NCBI RefSeq assembly: GCF_016888005.1
Contig: NZ_JAFDVE010000001.1
Coordinates: 82,692 to 146,691 of the forward strand
Reading direction: 5' to 3'
DNA: 64,000 nucleotides
Source of the DNA: Phycicoccus sp. CSK15P-2
GTDB taxonomy: Bacteria > Actinomycetota > Actinomycetes > Actinomycetales > Dermatophilaceae
Shown: in pieces, positions 43,354 to 53,205 of the stretch
How positions within the stretch are numbered: position 1 is the first letter of the stretch
How the letters are laid out: every line of letters starts with the position of its first letter
Translations under genes and position numbers: made by a program
The notes under the pieces: generated by a model
Seen by the model: the letters and a program-made list of their open reading frames with translations, nothing else
Told to the model about the DNA's origin: nothing
The model's database searches: none

Positions 43354-43839
43354 TCAGCCGGTGTACGGCGTGGCCGAGACGATCTTGACCTCGACCTGCG
43401 AGCCGTTGGGGGCCTCGTAGGACACCGTGTCGCCGACCTTGTGGCCGTTCACCGCGTCGCCGATCGGCGACTTCTCGGAGAACACCTGCATCGAGGAGTC
43501 GGTGATCTCGCGGGAGCCGAGGAGGAACTGCTCCTCGTCGCCGAACATCTCGACGGTGACGACCATCCCGGACTCGACGACGCCGTCGTCCTTGGGGGTC
43601 TCGCCGATGATGGCGTTCTCGAGGAGCTGGGTGAGCTGGCGGATGCGGGCCTCCATCTTGCCCTGCTCCTCCTTGGCGGCGTGGTAGCCGCCGTTCTCGC
43701 GGAGGTCGCCCTCCTCCCGGGCCGCCTCGATGCGCTTGGCGATCTCGACGCGCCCCGGGCCGGAGAGCTCCTCGAGCTCGGTCTTGAGACGGTCGTAGGC
43801 CGCCTGGGTCAGGTAGCTCTGGCTGGTCGTCTCGGTCAC
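43354..43839 (-). CDS. greA: Transcription elongation factor GreA
   Basis: 161 aa from GTG 43839. The antiparallel coiled-coil N-domain (YLTQAAYDRLKTELEEL ... REEGDLRENGGYHAAKEEQGKMEARI) bears the acidic tip residues that chelate Mg at the polymerase active site; the C-terminal FKBP-like domain (SPIGDAVNGHKVGDTVSYEAPNG) follows. GreA stimulates RNA cleavage in backtracked RNA polymerase. The location next to DUF4307 and mca is conserved among actinobacteria. Confidence 0.96.
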   Translation of the reverse strand: MTETTSQSYLTQAAYDRLKTELEELSGPGRVEIAKRIEAAREEGDLRENGGYHAAKEEQGKMEARIRQLTQLLENAIIGETPKDDGVVESGMVVTVEMFGDEEQFLLGSREITDSSMQVFSEKSPIGDAVNGHKVGDTVSYEAPNGSQVEVKIVSATPYTG

Positions 43840-44026
43840 GGCTGGTTCAACTCCTGCGGGTGCATTGGGGCGCCGGACCCTCGCGGGGTGGCGCCGAGGG
43901 TGCTACGGCAACGGGCCCGGGCCGACGGCTGGTGCTCAGCCTCTCGTCGGACCCAGACCCGAACGTGAAGACGACAGTCTACCAACCGGGTGCCCGGGAG
44001 GCACATCCGCGCGGCCCGACGGCGGC

Positions 44027-44455
44027 TCAGGGCGCTGCGGGACGCCGCACGCACGACTCGACGACGCCGGTGACGGCCCGGGCGCTGGTGCGGACCACCA
44101 CGCTGCGGTGGACCACCGAGGGGCCGTCGCCCGGCACCGAGTCCTCGACCGTGCCGACCCGACCCTTGCGGGCGTCGAGCCCGCTCACCCGGCAGAGGAC
44201 GGCCGTCCCCTCCGGGCGGACGAGGTCGTACTCGACCCGCACCGACGAGTCCGACTCGACGCGGTACCCCGTGACCTGGGGACGGACCTGGCCGGAGGTC
44301 GACGCCCAGCCGTACCAGACCACCGCGAGCACCGCGAGGGCGACCGCGGCCAGCCCGGCGAGGCGCGTCCGGCCCGCGCGGCTGCGGAGGTCGAGCGGAG
44401 GCACGGCGGCTCCTGGACGGTGGGTGGGTGGTGAGAGAGGATGGGACGTCCCCAT
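44027..44455 (-). CDS. DUF4307 family membrane protein
   Basis: 142 aa from ATG 44455. An N-terminal cytoplasmic stretch leads to one transmembrane helix ([20 protein letters not shown], about 32-51) and an extracytoplasmic domain with the DUF4307 pattern ([45 protein letters not shown]). The start could be the GTG about 17 codons downstream. Function unknown; found beside mca in most Micrococcales. It diverges from mca with only 41 bases between the two start codons, so the promoters overlap. Confidence 0.85.
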   Translation of the reverse strand: MGTSHPLSPPTHRPGAAVPPLDLRSRAGRTRLAGLAAVALAVLAVVWYGWASTSGQVRPQVTGYRVESDSSVRVEYDLVRPEGTAVLCRVSGLDARKGRVGTVEDSVPGDGPSVVHRSVVVRTSARAVTGVVESCVRRPAAP

Positions 44456-44496
44456 TCTCGGGCCTGGCCCGACACGACGACACCGAAGGGTCCCCC

Positions 44497-45444
44497 ATGT
44501 CCGAACGGCTCCGGCTCATGTGCGTGCACGCGCACCCGGACGACGAGTCGAGCAAGGGCGCAGCGACGATGGCGAAGTACGTCGACGCCGGCCACGAGGT
44601 CCTCGTCGTGTCCTGCACGGGCGGTGAGCGGGGCGACATCCTCAACCCGCGGCTCCAGGACGACGTCCACATCCTGCGCGACCTCGCCCAGGTCCGCCGT
44701 GACGAGATGGCCCGGGCCCGGGACATCCTCGGCGTCCGGCACTCCTGGCTGGGCTTCGTCGACTCCGGGCTGCCCGAGGGCGACCCGCTGCCGCCCCTGC
44801 CCGACGGCTGCTTCGCCCTCGAGCCGCTCGAGGTCACCACCGAGGCGCTCGTGCGTGAGGTCCGCCGCTTCCGTCCGCACGTCATGACGACGTACGACGA
44901 GAACGGCGGCTACCCCCATCCGGACCACATCATGTGCCACGACGTCTCGATGGCGGCGTTCGACGCCGCCGGAGACGCCGGCCGCTTCCCCGACGCCGGG
45001 GCCCCCTGGCAGCCCTTGAAGATCTACTACAACCAGACCTTCAACCGCGCCCGGATCACGGCCTTCGACCGCGCCCTCGTCGAGCTCGGCGAGGAGAGCC
45101 CGTACGCCGAGTGGCTCGAGCGATGGGACCGCCAGGGCATCGCCGACCGGGTGGTCACGACCCGCGTCCCCTGCGCCGAGTGGTTCGACCGCCGCGACGC
45201 CGCGCTGCTCGCGCACGCCACGCAGGTCGACCCGGAGGGCAACTTCTTCCGGGTGTCCCGCGAGGTGCAGCAGCGCGTGTGGCCGGTCGAGGAGTACGAG
45301 GCCGCCGCGTCGTACGTGCCCATCGCCGAGGGTGAGGACGACCTCTTCGCCGGGCTCCCCACCGAGGTCGCCGAGGCCGACGCGATGGCCACCTCCGACG
45401 GGCTGCGGCTCGTCCACGACACCCGCGCGGAGCGTGCCGCGTGA
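44497..45444 (+). CDS. mca: Mycothiol S-conjugate amidase
   Basis: 315 aa from ATG 44497. The zinc motif AHPDDE is at about residues 12-17 and the third ligand in YPHPDH near residue 152, as in the MshB/Mca family; the length and [13 protein letters not shown] favour Mca over MshB. It cleaves mycothiol conjugates of toxins into mercapturic acids and GlcN-Ins. It is coupled by GTGA to a small membrane protein. Presence of Mca marks the organism as a mycothiol-using actinobacterium. Confidence 0.93.
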   Translation: MSERLRLMCVHAHPDDESSKGAATMAKYVDAGHEVLVVSCTGGERGDILNPRLQDDVHILRDLAQVRRDEMARARDILGVRHSWLGFVDSGLPEGDPLPPLPDGCFALEPLEVTTEALVREVRRFRPHVMTTYDENGGYPHPDHIMCHDVSMAAFDAAGDAGRFPDAGAPWQPLKIYYNQTFNRARITAFDRALVELGEESPYAEWLERWDRQGIADRVVTTRVPCAEWFDRRDAALLAHATQVDPEGNFFRVSREVQQRVWPVEEYEAAASYVPIAEGEDDLFAGLPTEVAEADAMATSDGLRLVHDTRAERAA

Positions 45445-45698
45445 CCGACACCGTGCCCGCGCTGCCGGGCTTCCTCGCGTTCGTGGCCTTCACCTTCCTC
45501 GCGCTCGCCCTGTGGCTCCTCATGCGCAACATGAACGAGCGGATGCGTCGGATGTCCTACCGGCAGCAGCGCGCGCACCGCGGCAGGAACGACCCCCAGG
45601 CGGGCCCCGACGACGTCTGGGACGACGCCGACGGCGGTGGCGGTACCGGGGGCTCCGCCGCGGGCTCCTCCGACGGTGACGGCGGTGGAGGCGACTGA
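45441..45698 (+). CDS. Small membrane protein coupled to mca
   Basis: 85 aa from GTG 45441 (GTGA). One helix ([22 protein letters not shown], residues about 9-30) is followed by a basic segment and an acidic Gly/Asp/Ser tail. Similar small proteins sit behind mca in related genomes. Function unknown. The 107 bases to the convergent trhA stop hold nothing recognisable. Confidence 0.7.
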   Translation: MTDTVPALPGFLAFVAFTFLALALWLLMRNMNERMRRMSYRQQRAHRGRNDPQAGPDDVWDDADGGGGTGGSAAGSSDGDGGGGD

Positions 45699-45805
45699 CG
45701 CGTCGAGCAACGTGACGGTGGGACCGGCGAGCGACGACATGCCGGGGGACATGGCGGATGCCCGTGAGCGGGGCGGTCGGTCGACGGTGCCGGCGGGCCG
45801 GGTGG

Positions 45806-46522
45806 TCAGGCCGCGGTGCCGGTGAGGGCCAGCGAGGCCGCCACGACGTGCGCCCCGAACGCGAGGATCGTCAGCGTGTGGAACACCTCGTGGAAGCCGA
45901 ACCAGCGCGGTGAGATGTTCGGCCGCTTCGTGCCGTAGACGACCGCGCCCAGGCTGTAGAGCACCCCGCCGAGCACCACCCAGGCCATGACCGCGCCGCC
46001 CGCGTGCTCGAGCAGCGGGCCGAAGTAGAAGACCGCGACCCAGCCGAGCATCACGTAGACCGGCACGTAGAGCCAGCGGGGGGCGCCCGCCCACAGGACC
46101 CGGAAGAGGACCCCGGCGACCGCACCCGTCCAGACGACGAGGAGGAGGGTGCGGGCCTGGCCGGTGGGCAGGAGGAGTGCGAAGGGCGTGTAGCTGCCGG
46201 CGATGATGAGGAAGATGTTCGAGTGGTCCAGGCGCCGCAGGACGTCGGCGACGCGCGGCGACCACGTGCCGCGGTGGTAGACGGCCGACGTGCCGAAGAG
46301 GAGCACGGCGGTCCCGGCGAAGACGGCGGCGGAGACCTTGGCCGAGGTCGTGCTCGCCAGCACGACGAGGAGCACCCCGGCGGCAAGGGCGACGGGGGTC
46401 ATCCCGGCGTGCAGCCAACCACGCAGCCGCGGCTTGACCTGGGCGATGGCGGCCTCGACCCGGGTCTCGAGGGCATCGAGCGCGCCGGGGTCGGGCGTCG
46501 GTGTGCGGTCGCTGTCCTCCAT
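45806..46522 (-). CDS. trhA: Hemolysin III / PAQR-type membrane protein
   Basis: 238 aa from ATG 46522. About seven transmembrane helices, with the family landmarks GTSAVYHRGTW, LDHSNIFLIIAGSYTPFAL and WFGFHEVFHTLTILAFGAHVVA, which supply the His/Ser/Asp metal site. Named after hemolysin III, but in bacteria the family affects membrane homeostasis; haemolysis is not implied. A dyad overlaps its promoter. It is transcribed away from the prenyltransferase gene. Confidence 0.9.
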   Translation of the reverse strand: MEDSDRTPTPDPGALDALETRVEAAIAQVKPRLRGWLHAGMTPVALAAGVLLVVLASTTSAKVSAAVFAGTAVLLFGTSAVYHRGTWSPRVADVLRRLDHSNIFLIIAGSYTPFALLLPTGQARTLLLVVWTGAVAGVLFRVLWAGAPRWLYVPVYVMLGWVAVFYFGPLLEHAGGAVMAWVVLGGVLYSLGAVVYGTKRPNISPRWFGFHEVFHTLTILAFGAHVVAASLALTGTAA

Positions 46523-46533
46523 GCCGCCACACT

Positions 46534-46553
46534 AACCTACGCGAGCGTAGGTT
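46534..46553. promoter_or_regulatory. TetR-like operator dyad at the trhA promoter
   Basis: aacctacgc (46534-46542) and gcgtaggtt (46545-46553) form a 9-bp perfect dyad with a 2-base centre. On the minus strand TAGGTT (46539-46534) is a likely -10 box 11 bases before ATG 46522, so the dyad covers the promoter. No tetR gene is in the window, so the regulator would act in trans. Confidence 0.6.
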
Positions 46554-46680
46554 CGGGACGGCTCCGGCCTCTCCACAGGATCTCCACAGCGCGTCCGCGG
46601 CCCCCTCACGGGCCGCGGAGTAGTTTTGGACCGGCGCCGGAACGGCCGGCGGACGGACAGTGACGACGGGAGGCCAGGGG

Positions 46681-47445
46681 GTGCGGCGACTCTCGGACGT
46701 CCTGTACGCCACGTACGCCCGCCGGCTCACCCGTCAGCTCGGGTCGGCGCCGCTCCCGCGTCACGTCGGCGTCCTCGTGGACGGCAACCGGCGGTGGGCC
46801 AAGCTGCGCGGCGCAGGCACCGAGGAGGGGCACCGCGCCGGGGCCGACAACATCGCCAACCTCCTCACCTGGTGCGACGAGGTCGGGGTGGAGGTCGTCA
46901 CGCTCTGGCTGCTCTCCACGGACAACCTCAACCGTCCCGAACGCGAGCTGCGGCCGCTGCTCGGCATCATCGAGGACGTCGTCGACTCCGTGGCAGCCAC
47001 CGGCCGGTGGCGGGTGAACCCCTTCGGGGCGCTCGACCTCCTGCCCGCGGCGACGACCGAGCGGCTCAAGGCAGCGGCCGAGCGGACCGGCGAGGTCGAC
47101 GGCATGCTCGTCAACGTCGCGGTGGGTTACGGGGGGCGTCGGGAGATCGCGGACGCCGTGCGCAGCCTGCTGCACGAGCACGCCACGAAGGGCACGAGCA
47201 TCGAGGAGCTCGCCGAGGTCATCGACGTCGAGCACATCGCCGAGCACCTGTACACCAAGGGCCAGCCCGACCCGGACCTCGTCATCCGTACCTCCGGCGA
47301 GCAGCGCCTCTCGGGCTTCCTGCTGTGGCAGAGCGCGCACAGCGAGTTCTACTTCTGCGAGGCGTTCTGGCCCGACTTCCGGAAGGTCGACTTCCTCCGC
47401 GCGCTGCGGGCCTACGGGGAACGTCACCGCCGGTACGGCGCCTGA
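46681..47445 (+). CDS. Cis-prenyltransferase (isoprenyl diphosphate synthase, UppS family)
   Basis: 254 aa from GTG 46681 (gggagg seven bases upstream; a GTG at 46660 would add 7 residues). VLVDGNRRWAKL carries the catalytic Asp; WLLSTDNLNRP, RTSGEQRLSGFLLWQSAHSEFYFCEAFWPDF complete the family. It builds Z-polyprenyl diphosphates from IPP for lipid carriers of wall and glycan synthesis. Short actinobacterial members make Z,E-farnesyl diphosphate, so chain length is uncertain. TAGTTT at 46621-46626 is a candidate -10. Confidence 0.93.
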   Translation: MRRLSDVLYATYARRLTRQLGSAPLPRHVGVLVDGNRRWAKLRGAGTEEGHRAGADNIANLLTWCDEVGVEVVTLWLLSTDNLNRPERELRPLLGIIEDVVDSVAATGRWRVNPFGALDLLPAATTERLKAAAERTGEVDGMLVNVAVGYGGRREIADAVRSLLHEHATKGTSIEELAEVIDVEHIAEHLYTKGQPDPDLVIRTSGEQRLSGFLLWQSAHSEFYFCEAFWPDFRKVDFLRALRAYGERHRRYGA

Positions 47446-47615
47446 CGACGGCCGGACGGCCATCCGGTGACGAACGGGTGATATTTCGGCACATGGGCCA
47501 CATCCGTCACACGTTTCACAGGCGACCCGACACGCCGGGGTCCGCTTGTCCCGATCGGGCATCGACGGAGTCGTAGCGTCGAGCCACCGGCAGCACCTCG
47601 TCCTCAGGAGCGGCA

Positions 47616-48953
47616 ATGGCCTCGACCACGCGCACGACAGACGGTACGACCTCGGGGAAGGAGCCGTGTCGCACGTTCGTCCTGGACACCTCGGTCCTGC
47701 TGTCCGACCCGAAGGCGATGCACCGGTTCGCCGAGCACGAGGTCGTCCTCCCGGTCGTCGTCGTCACCGAGCTCGAGGCCAAGCGTCACCACCCCGAGCT
47801 CGGCTACTTCGCCCGCCAGGCGCTACGGATGCTCGACGACCTCCGGGTCAGCGCCGGCCGCCTCGACGCCCCGGTCCCGATCGGTGACGACGGCGGCTCG
47901 CTGCGCGTCGAGCTCAACCACACCGACCCCACCTCGCTGCCGGCGGGCTTCCGCCTCGGCGACAACGACACCCGCATCCTCGCGGTGGCGCGCAACCTCG
48001 CCAACGAGGGGAGCACCGTCACCGTCGTCTCGAAGGACCTGCCCATGCGGGTCAAGGCGTCGGCCTGCGGCCTGGACGCCGAGGAGTACCGCGCCGAGCT
48101 CGCGGTCGAGTCCGGCTGGACGGGCATGGCCGAGGTCGAGGTCACGACCGAGGAGATGGACCACCTCTACGAGTACGGCCGTCTCGAGCACGTCCCCGCG
48201 GCCGAGCTGCCCTGCCACACCGGCCTGAAGCTCATCTCGCCGCGCGGGTCCGGGCTCGGCCGGGTCGGGCCGGACAAGCAGGTCCGCCTCGTGCGCGGCG
48301 ACCGCGACGCGTTCGGCCTGCACGGCCGCAGCGCCGAGCAGCGCATCGCGCTCGACCTCCTCCTGGACCCCGACGTCGGGATCGTCAGCCTCGGCGGACG
48401 CGCGGGCACCGGCAAGTCCGCGCTCGCCCTGTGCGCCGGGCTCGAGGCGGTCATGGAGCGGCGCCAGCAGCGCAAGGTCGTCGTCTTCCGGCCGCTCTAC
48501 GCCGTCGGCGGCCAGGAGCTCGGCTACCTGCCGGGCACCGAGGCCGAGAAGATGAACCCGTGGGGGCAGGCGGTGTTCGACACCCTCTCGGCCCTCGTCT
48601 CGCGAGAGGTCGTCGAGGAGGTCCTGGACCGCGGGATGCTCGAGGTCCTGCCGCTCACGCACATCCGCGGCCGCAGCCTGCACGACGCGTTCGTCGTCGT
48701 GGACGAGGCGCAGAGCCTGGAGCGCAACGTCCTCCTCACCGTGCTCTCGCGTATCGGGCAGAACTCCAAGGTCGTCCTCACCCACGACGTCGCCCAGCGG
48801 GACAACCTGCGGGTCGGGCGGCACGACGGTGTCGTCGCGGTCGTCGAGGCGCTCAAGGGACATCCGCTGTTCGCGCACGTGACCCTCACCCGGTCCGAGC
48901 GCAGCCCGATCGCCGCGCTGGTCACCGACCTGCTGGAGGGTATCGAGGTCTGA
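47616..48953 (+). CDS. PIN-PhoH family protein (PhoH2 type)
   Basis: 445 aa from ATG 47616 (aggagc upstream). The N-terminal PIN nuclease domain begins [16 protein letters not shown] (acidic Asp ligands; further [13 protein letters not shown]) and the C-terminal PhoH ATPase shows [14 protein letters not shown] (Walker A, about 259), [10 protein letters not shown] (Walker B) and [12 protein letters not shown]-PhoH fusions are RNA helicase/ribonucleases in mycobacteria. The 170 bases upstream hold a short gtgacg/cgtcac inverted pair (about 47467-47511) and nothing else distinctive. Confidence 0.93.
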   Translation: MASTTRTTDGTTSGKEPCRTFVLDTSVLLSDPKAMHRFAEHEVVLPVVVVTELEAKRHHPELGYFARQALRMLDDLRVSAGRLDAPVPIGDDGGSLRVELNHTDPTSLPAGFRLGDNDTRILAVARNLANEGSTVTVVSKDLPMRVKASACGLDAEEYRAELAVESGWTGMAEVEVTTEEMDHLYEYGRLEHVPAAELPCHTGLKLISPRGSGLGRVGPDKQVRLVRGDRDAFGLHGRSAEQRIALDLLLDPDVGIVSLGGRAGTGKSALALCAGLEAVMERRQQRKVVVFRPLYAVGGQELGYLPGTEAEKMNPWGQAVFDTLSALVSREVVEEVLDRGMLEVLPLTHIRGRSLHDAFVVVDEAQSLERNVLLTVLSRIGQNSKVVLTHDVAQRDNLRVGRHDGVVAVVEALKGHPLFAHVTLTRSERSPIAALVTDLLEGIEV

Positions 48954-48973
48954 CCTGGGGCGATGTGGCCGGA

Positions 48974-49028
48974 ACCTGAGCGTCCGTTCAGGTCTGCGTT
49001 TAGACTCCTCGCCAGATCCCCCTACAGT
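48974..49028 (+). promoter_or_regulatory. Promoter region of the transglycosylase-like gene
   Basis: ACCTGA (48974-48979) and TCAGGT (48988-48993) form a dyad; TAGACT (49001-49006) and TACAGT (49023-49028) are candidate -10 boxes, the latter about 60 bases before the start codon. I saw no c-di-AMP riboswitch, which often precedes wall hydrolase genes in actinobacteria. Confidence 0.4.
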
Positions 49029-49088
49029 AAGGTCTCGATTCCATAACGCCCTCGGGTCATCCCCCTCTCGCCTCGAGGGCCCTCCGTC

Positions 49089-49829
49089 GTGAAAGGTCGC
49101 TCCCGCACGCTCATGGCTCGCTACACACCCCGCCACGCCCCGAGACACGCCGCTCCCCGGCGTTCGCTCGGGCGCTCGGTCGGCCGCCCCGTCGTGACGA
49201 CGGGTGTCCTCGCGGCGGTCGTGAGTGGCGGTGTGGCCGCGGCCAGCGCGTTCCAGGGTGACGCCGCGAGCGCGGAGCCGCTGACCCTCGCGATCGACGC
49301 CACCACGACGACGACCTCCACGGAGGAGTCGAAGCGCGCGAGCGCCGACTCCGCCCGGGTCGCGTCCGACCGCTCCGGCGCCAACGCGCAGCGCTCGGTC
49401 GCCGCCGCGAAGGCCGCCGAGGAGGAGCGCGCCCGGGCCGCCGCGCTGGCCAAGAAGCGCCGCGAGGCCGAGGAGCGGGCCGCCCGCGCCGCGGAGCGTG
49501 AGCGCATCCTCGCCAACGCGCAGCAGGACCCCAAGTCGGTGGCACGGCTGCTCCTGCCGGAGTACGGCTTCAGCGAGGCGCAGTGGCCCTGCCTGGACCA
49601 GCTGTGGATCGGCGAGAGCGACTGGCGCTGGTTCGCCGAGAACCCGTCCTCCGGCGCGTACGGCATCCCGCAGTCCTTGCCCGCGTCCAAGATGGCCACC
49701 GCGGGCAGCGACTGGCGGACCAACCCGGCCACCCAGATCCGGTGGGGCCTCGACTACATCCGGAGCTCGTACGGCACTCCGTGCAACGCCCTCGACCAGT
49801 GGCAGGCGCGCTCCCCCCACTGGTACTGA
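49089..49829 (+). CDS. Secreted lytic-transglycosylase-like protein
   Basis: 246 aa from GTG 49089 (ATG 49113 is the alternative, giving 238 aa). A basic signal region leads to a hydrophobic helix (VVTTGVLAAVVSGGVAAASA), a long Ala/Arg/Glu/Lys coiled coil (about 75-145), and a C-terminal SLT-like domain with WPCLDQLWIGESDWRWFAENPSSGAYGIPQSLP. The catalytic Glu is the one in GESDW. It resembles Rpf/aggregation-promoting-factor-type wall hydrolases that cut peptidoglycan. It probably acts at the cell wall during growth. Confidence 0.88.
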   Translation: MKGRSRTLMARYTPRHAPRHAAPRRSLGRSVGRPVVTTGVLAAVVSGGVAAASAFQGDAASAEPLTLAIDATTTTTSTEESKRASADSARVASDRSGANAQRSVAAAKAAEEERARAAALAKKRREAEERAARAAERERILANAQQDPKSVARLLLPEYGFSEAQWPCLDQLWIGESDWRWFAENPSSGAYGIPQSLPASKMATAGSDWRTNPATQIRWGLDYIRSSYGTPCNALDQWQARSPHWY

Positions 49830-49843
49830 GCCACACCCGGGCG

Positions 49844-49864
49844 GGCGTCCGGCTCCCGGACGCC
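49844..49864. terminator. Hairpin between the transglycosylase-like gene and coaA
   Basis: ggcgtccgg (49844-49852) and ccggacgcc (49856-49864) pair perfectly around a 3-base ctc loop. It lies between two convergent stops (49829 and 49897) and can terminate both. Confidence 0.65.
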
Positions 49865-49896
49865 TCGAGGCCGAGACCTCGCTCCTGACGCCGCCG

Positions 49897-50880
49897 TCAG
49901 ATCTTCCGCAGCCGGATGTGCGTCACGGCATGGTCGGCGCCCTTGCTGAGCACGAGCGTCGCGCGGTCCCGGGTCGGCTGGATGTTCTCGACGAGGTTCG
50001 GCTCGTTGGTCGCCGCCCAGATCCGGCTCGCGGTCTCGCGCGCCTCGTCGTCGCTGAGCGCCGCGTACCGGTGGAAGTACGACTGCGGGTCGGCGAACGC
50101 CGTCTCCCGCAGCCGGAGGAACCGCTCGACGTACCAGCGACGCACCTCGTCCGGTGGTGCGTCGACGTACACCGAGAAGTCGAAGTAGTCCGACACCGCC
50201 GTCGTGCTCCCGCCGTCGGGCCGGACGGCCGGAGGCTGGAGGACGTTGAGGCCCTCGACGATGAGCACGTCGGGACGGCGGACCTCGAGCGGCTCGGGCA
50301 GCACGTCGTAGGTCAGGTGGGAGTACTGCGGCGCGGTGACCACGGGCATCCCGGACTTGACGTCGGCGACGAAGCGCAGCAGGGCCCGCCGGTCGTAGGA
50401 CTCGGGGAACCCCTTGCGCTGCAGCAGCCCGCGCGCCTCGAGCTCGGCGTTGGGGTGGAGGAAGCCGTCCGTCGTCACGAGCTCGACGCGGGGCGTGTGC
50501 GGCCAGCGGGACATGAGCTCGCGCAGGATGCGGGCCGTCGTCGACTTGCCGACGGCCACCGACCCCGCGACGCCGACGACGAACGGCACCCGCCGCGGCC
50601 GGTCGCCGAGGAACTCGCTCGTCGCGAGCCGCAGCCCGTGCACGGCCTCGACGTAGAAGTGCAGCAGCCGGGAGAGCGGCAGGTAGACCTCCTCGACCTC
50701 GCGCAGGTCGAGCGGGTCGCCGAGCCCGCGCAGCCGGGACAGGTCGTCCTGGGTGAGGCTCATCGGGTGGTTCTCGCGCAGCGCCGACCAGGCCGCGCGG
50801 TCGAGGTCGACGTACGGGGTCGGGAGCGCGGCGTCACCGGTGAGCCGGAGACGCGCGAGCACCTCGTCGGCCGCGGTCAC
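49897..50880 (-). CDS. coaA: Pantothenate kinase type I
   Basis: 327 aa from GTG 50880. The P-loop [17 protein letters not shown] is at about residues 103-119; [18 protein letters not shown] and [17 protein letters not shown] are typical of CoaA. It phosphorylates pantothenate at the first committed step of CoA synthesis. Location beside glmS, on the opposite strand, is usual in Micrococcales; the two starts are 86 bases apart. Confidence 0.95.
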   Translation of the reverse strand: MTAADEVLARLRLTGDAALPTPYVDLDRAAWSALRENHPMSLTQDDLSRLRGLGDPLDLREVEEVYLPLSRLLHFYVEAVHGLRLATSEFLGDRPRRVPFVVGVAGSVAVGKSTTARILRELMSRWPHTPRVELVTTDGFLHPNAELEARGLLQRKGFPESYDRRALLRFVADVKSGMPVVTAPQYSHLTYDVLPEPLEVRRPDVLIVEGLNVLQPPAVRPDGGSTTAVSDYFDFSVYVDAPPDEVRRWYVERFLRLRETAFADPQSYFHRYAALSDDEARETASRIWAATNEPNLVENIQPTRDRATLVLSKGADHAVTHIRLRKI

Positions 50881-50953
50881 GCGGCCATCATCCCGTACCG
50901 CCGCCGGTCGCAGGCAGCCCCCCGGCCGTGAGGAGCACCACGCCCCGGCGGGC

Positions 50954-50959
50954 TACGCT
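50954..50959 (+). promoter_or_regulatory. -10 box TACGCT of glmS
   Basis: TACGCT ends seven bases before ATG 50967, so GlmS is probably made from a leaderless mRNA. No glmS ribozyme or riboswitch is visible upstream. Confidence 0.5.
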
Positions 50960-50966
50960 GGCGGCC

Positions 50967-52826
50967 ATGTGCGGAATCGTCGGCTACGTCGGCCGGTCCA
51001 TGGACGACACGGCCCTCGACGTCGTGATGGAGGGCCTGGCCCGGCTCGAGTACCGCGGCTACGACTCGGCCGGCGTCGCGCTCGTCACCGAGGACGGGGT
51101 CGAGACCGCGAAGCGCGCGGGGAAGCTCGAGAACCTCCGCTCCGAGCTCTCGGCCCACCCCCTCGCGGTGGCCCGCACGGGCATCGGGCACACCCGGTGG
51201 GCGACCCACGGCGGCCCCACCGACGGCAACGCCCACCCGCACCGCGGTGGCGAGGGCGGGCGCCTGGCGCTCATCCACAACGGCATCATCGAGAACTTCC
51301 ACGCACTGAAGAAGGAGCTGGAGGCGGCGGGGGCCGAGTTCGAGTCCGAGACCGACACCGAGGTCGCCGCCCAGCTCGTCGGCCGCGAGTACGACCGCCT
51401 CGGGGACCTCACGGAGGCGATGCGTGTCGTCGTCGGCCGGCTCGAGGGCGCGTTCACCCTGCTCGCCGTGCACGCCGACAGCCCGGGCGTCGTCGTCGGG
51501 GCGCGGCGCAACAGCCCGCTCGTCGTGGGCCTCGGCGACGGCGAGAACTTCCTCGGCAGCGACGTCGCGGCGTTCATCGGCCACACCCGACACGCCGTCG
51601 AGCTCGGGCAGGACCAGATCGTCACGATCACACCGGACGGCCACACCGTCATCGGGTTCGACGGCTCCCCTGCCCAGGGCAAGGGCTACGAGGTCACGTG
51701 GGACGCCTCGGCCGCCGAGAAGGGCGGCTACGACACCTTCATGGAGAAGGAGATCCACGAGCAGCCGCACGCCGTCGGCGACACCCTCCTCGGCCGCACG
51801 AAGGACGACGGCGAGCTGGTCCTCGACGAGCTGCGCATCTCCGAGGACCGGCTGCGCCAGGTCGACCGCATCACGGTCGTCGCCTGCGGCACGGCCGCGT
51901 ACGCCGGGATGGTCGCGAAGTACGCCATCGAGCACTGGACGCGCATCCCCGTCGAGGTCAGCCTCGCCCACGAGTTCCGGTACTGCGACCCGATCGTCGA
52001 CGACCGCACCCTCGTCGTCTCGATCAGCCAGTCGGGCGAGACGATGGACACCCTCATGGCGGTCAAGCACGCCACCGAGCTCGGGGCGCTGACCCTGTCC
52101 ATCTGCAACACGCACGGCTCGACCATCCCGCGCGAGTCCGACGCCGTCCTCTACACCCACGCCGGTCCGGAGATCGCCGTCGCGTCGACCAAGGCCTTCC
52201 TCGCGCAGATCACCGCCTGCTACGTCCTCGGCCTCTACCTCGCCCAGCTGCGCGGCGAGACCTACGCCGACGACGCCAAGGCCGTGATGAACGAGCTGCG
52301 CGAGATGCCCGACAAGGTCGAGGACCTCCTCGGCCGGATGGGCCGGGTCATCGAGATGGCGGAGTTCATGGCCGACAGCCGTGCCGTGCTCTTCCTCGGC
52401 CGGCACGTCGGGTTCCCCGTCGCGATGGAGGGGGCGCTCAAGCTCAAGGAGCTCGCGTACATCCACGCGGAGGGTTTCGCGGCGGGCGAGCTCAAGCACG
52501 GCCCGATCGCGCTCATCGAGCCCGGGCAGCCCGTGTTCGTCGTCGTGCCGTCCCCGGACACACCGCACGAGCTGCACAAGAAGGTCGTGTCCAACATCCA
52601 GGAGATCCGGGCCCGCGGAGCCCGCACGATCGTCATCGCGCACGACGGCGACGACGACGTCCTGCCCTTCGCGAGCGAGGTCATCCGGATCCCGCAGTGC
52701 CCGCCGATGCTCGCGCCGCTGCTCGCCGTCGTCCCGCTCCAGGTCTTCGCGCTGCACCTCGCGACCGCCAAGGGCCTCGACGTCGACCAGCCGCGCAACC
52801 TCGCCAAGTCGGTCACCGTCGAGTGA
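50967..52826 (+). CDS. glmS: Glutamine-fructose-6-phosphate aminotransferase
   Basis: 619 aa. ATG 50967 is decided by MCGIVGYVG: the cysteine must become residue 1 after Met removal, as the glutaminase nucleophile. The N-terminal glutaminase domain ([18 protein letters not shown]) is followed by two SIS sugar-isomerase domains ([66 protein letters not shown]) and the C-terminal [11 protein letters not shown]. It makes glucosamine 6-phosphate for peptidoglycan and, in this organism, probably for mycothiol. Confidence 0.97.
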   Translation: MCGIVGYVGRSMDDTALDVVMEGLARLEYRGYDSAGVALVTEDGVETAKRAGKLENLRSELSAHPLAVARTGIGHTRWATHGGPTDGNAHPHRGGEGGRLALIHNGIIENFHALKKELEAAGAEFESETDTEVAAQLVGREYDRLGDLTEAMRVVVGRLEGAFTLLAVHADSPGVVVGARRNSPLVVGLGDGENFLGSDVAAFIGHTRHAVELGQDQIVTITPDGHTVIGFDGSPAQGKGYEVTWDASAAEKGGYDTFMEKEIHEQPHAVGDTLLGRTKDDGELVLDELRISEDRLRQVDRITVVACGTAAYAGMVAKYAIEHWTRIPVEVSLAHEFRYCDPIVDDRTLVVSISQSGETMDTLMAVKHATELGALTLSICNTHGSTIPRESDAVLYTHAGPEIAVASTKAFLAQITACYVLGLYLAQLRGETYADDAKAVMNELREMPDKVEDLLGRMGRVIEMAEFMADSRAVLFLGRHVGFPVAMEGALKLKELAYIHAEGFAAGELKHGPIALIEPGQPVFVVVPSPDTPHELHKKVVSNIQEIRARGARTIVIAHDGDDDVLPFASEVIRIPQCPPMLAPLLAVVPLQVFALHLATAKGLDVDQPRNLAKSVTVE

Positions 52827-52839
52827 GCGCGGTCCCCCG

Positions 52840-53205
52840 GTGATCGTCGGCGTGGGCATCGACGTCGTCGACGTCGCGCGGTTCACCGCGGCGCTGGAGC
52901 GCACGCCCGCCCTGCGCACGCGGCTCTTCACGGAGAACGAGCGTGACCTCCCGGCCGCCTCGCTCGCCGCGCGGTTCGCGGCGAAGGAGGCGCTGGCCAA
53001 GGCCCTGGGCGCGCCGGTGGGCATGCACTGGCACGACGCCGAGGTGCACCGGGGCGACGGCCGCAGACCGCACCTCGTCGTCCGGGGGACCGTCGCGGCC
53101 GAGGTCGACGCCCTCGGCATCGGCTCGCTGCACCTCTCGCTGTCCCACGACGCCGGCATCGCGTCCGCCGTCGTCGTCGCCGAGCAGGAGGACACCGCCC
53201 GATGA
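52840..53205 (+). CDS. acpS: Holo-acyl carrier protein synthase
   Basis: 121 aa from GTG 52840. [18 protein letters not shown], with the metal-binding Asp, and [13 protein letters not shown], with the Glu, define Acp[19 protein letters not shown] closes it. It transfers 4'-phosphopantetheine from CoA to the acyl carrier protein, linking it functionally with the nearby coaA. ATGA-coupled to nnr. Confidence 0.95.
   Translation: MIVGVGIDVVDVARFTAALERTPALRTRLFTENERDLPAASLAARFAAKEALAKALGAPVGMHWHDAEVHRGDGRRPHLVVRGTVAAEVDALGIGSLHLSLSHDAGIASAVVVAEQEDTAR

Noticed and set aside
50881..50966. glmS ribozyme or riboswitch upstream of glmS
   Set aside because: Only 86 bases separate coaA and glmS and the -10 box lies next to the start codon, leaving no room for such a leader.
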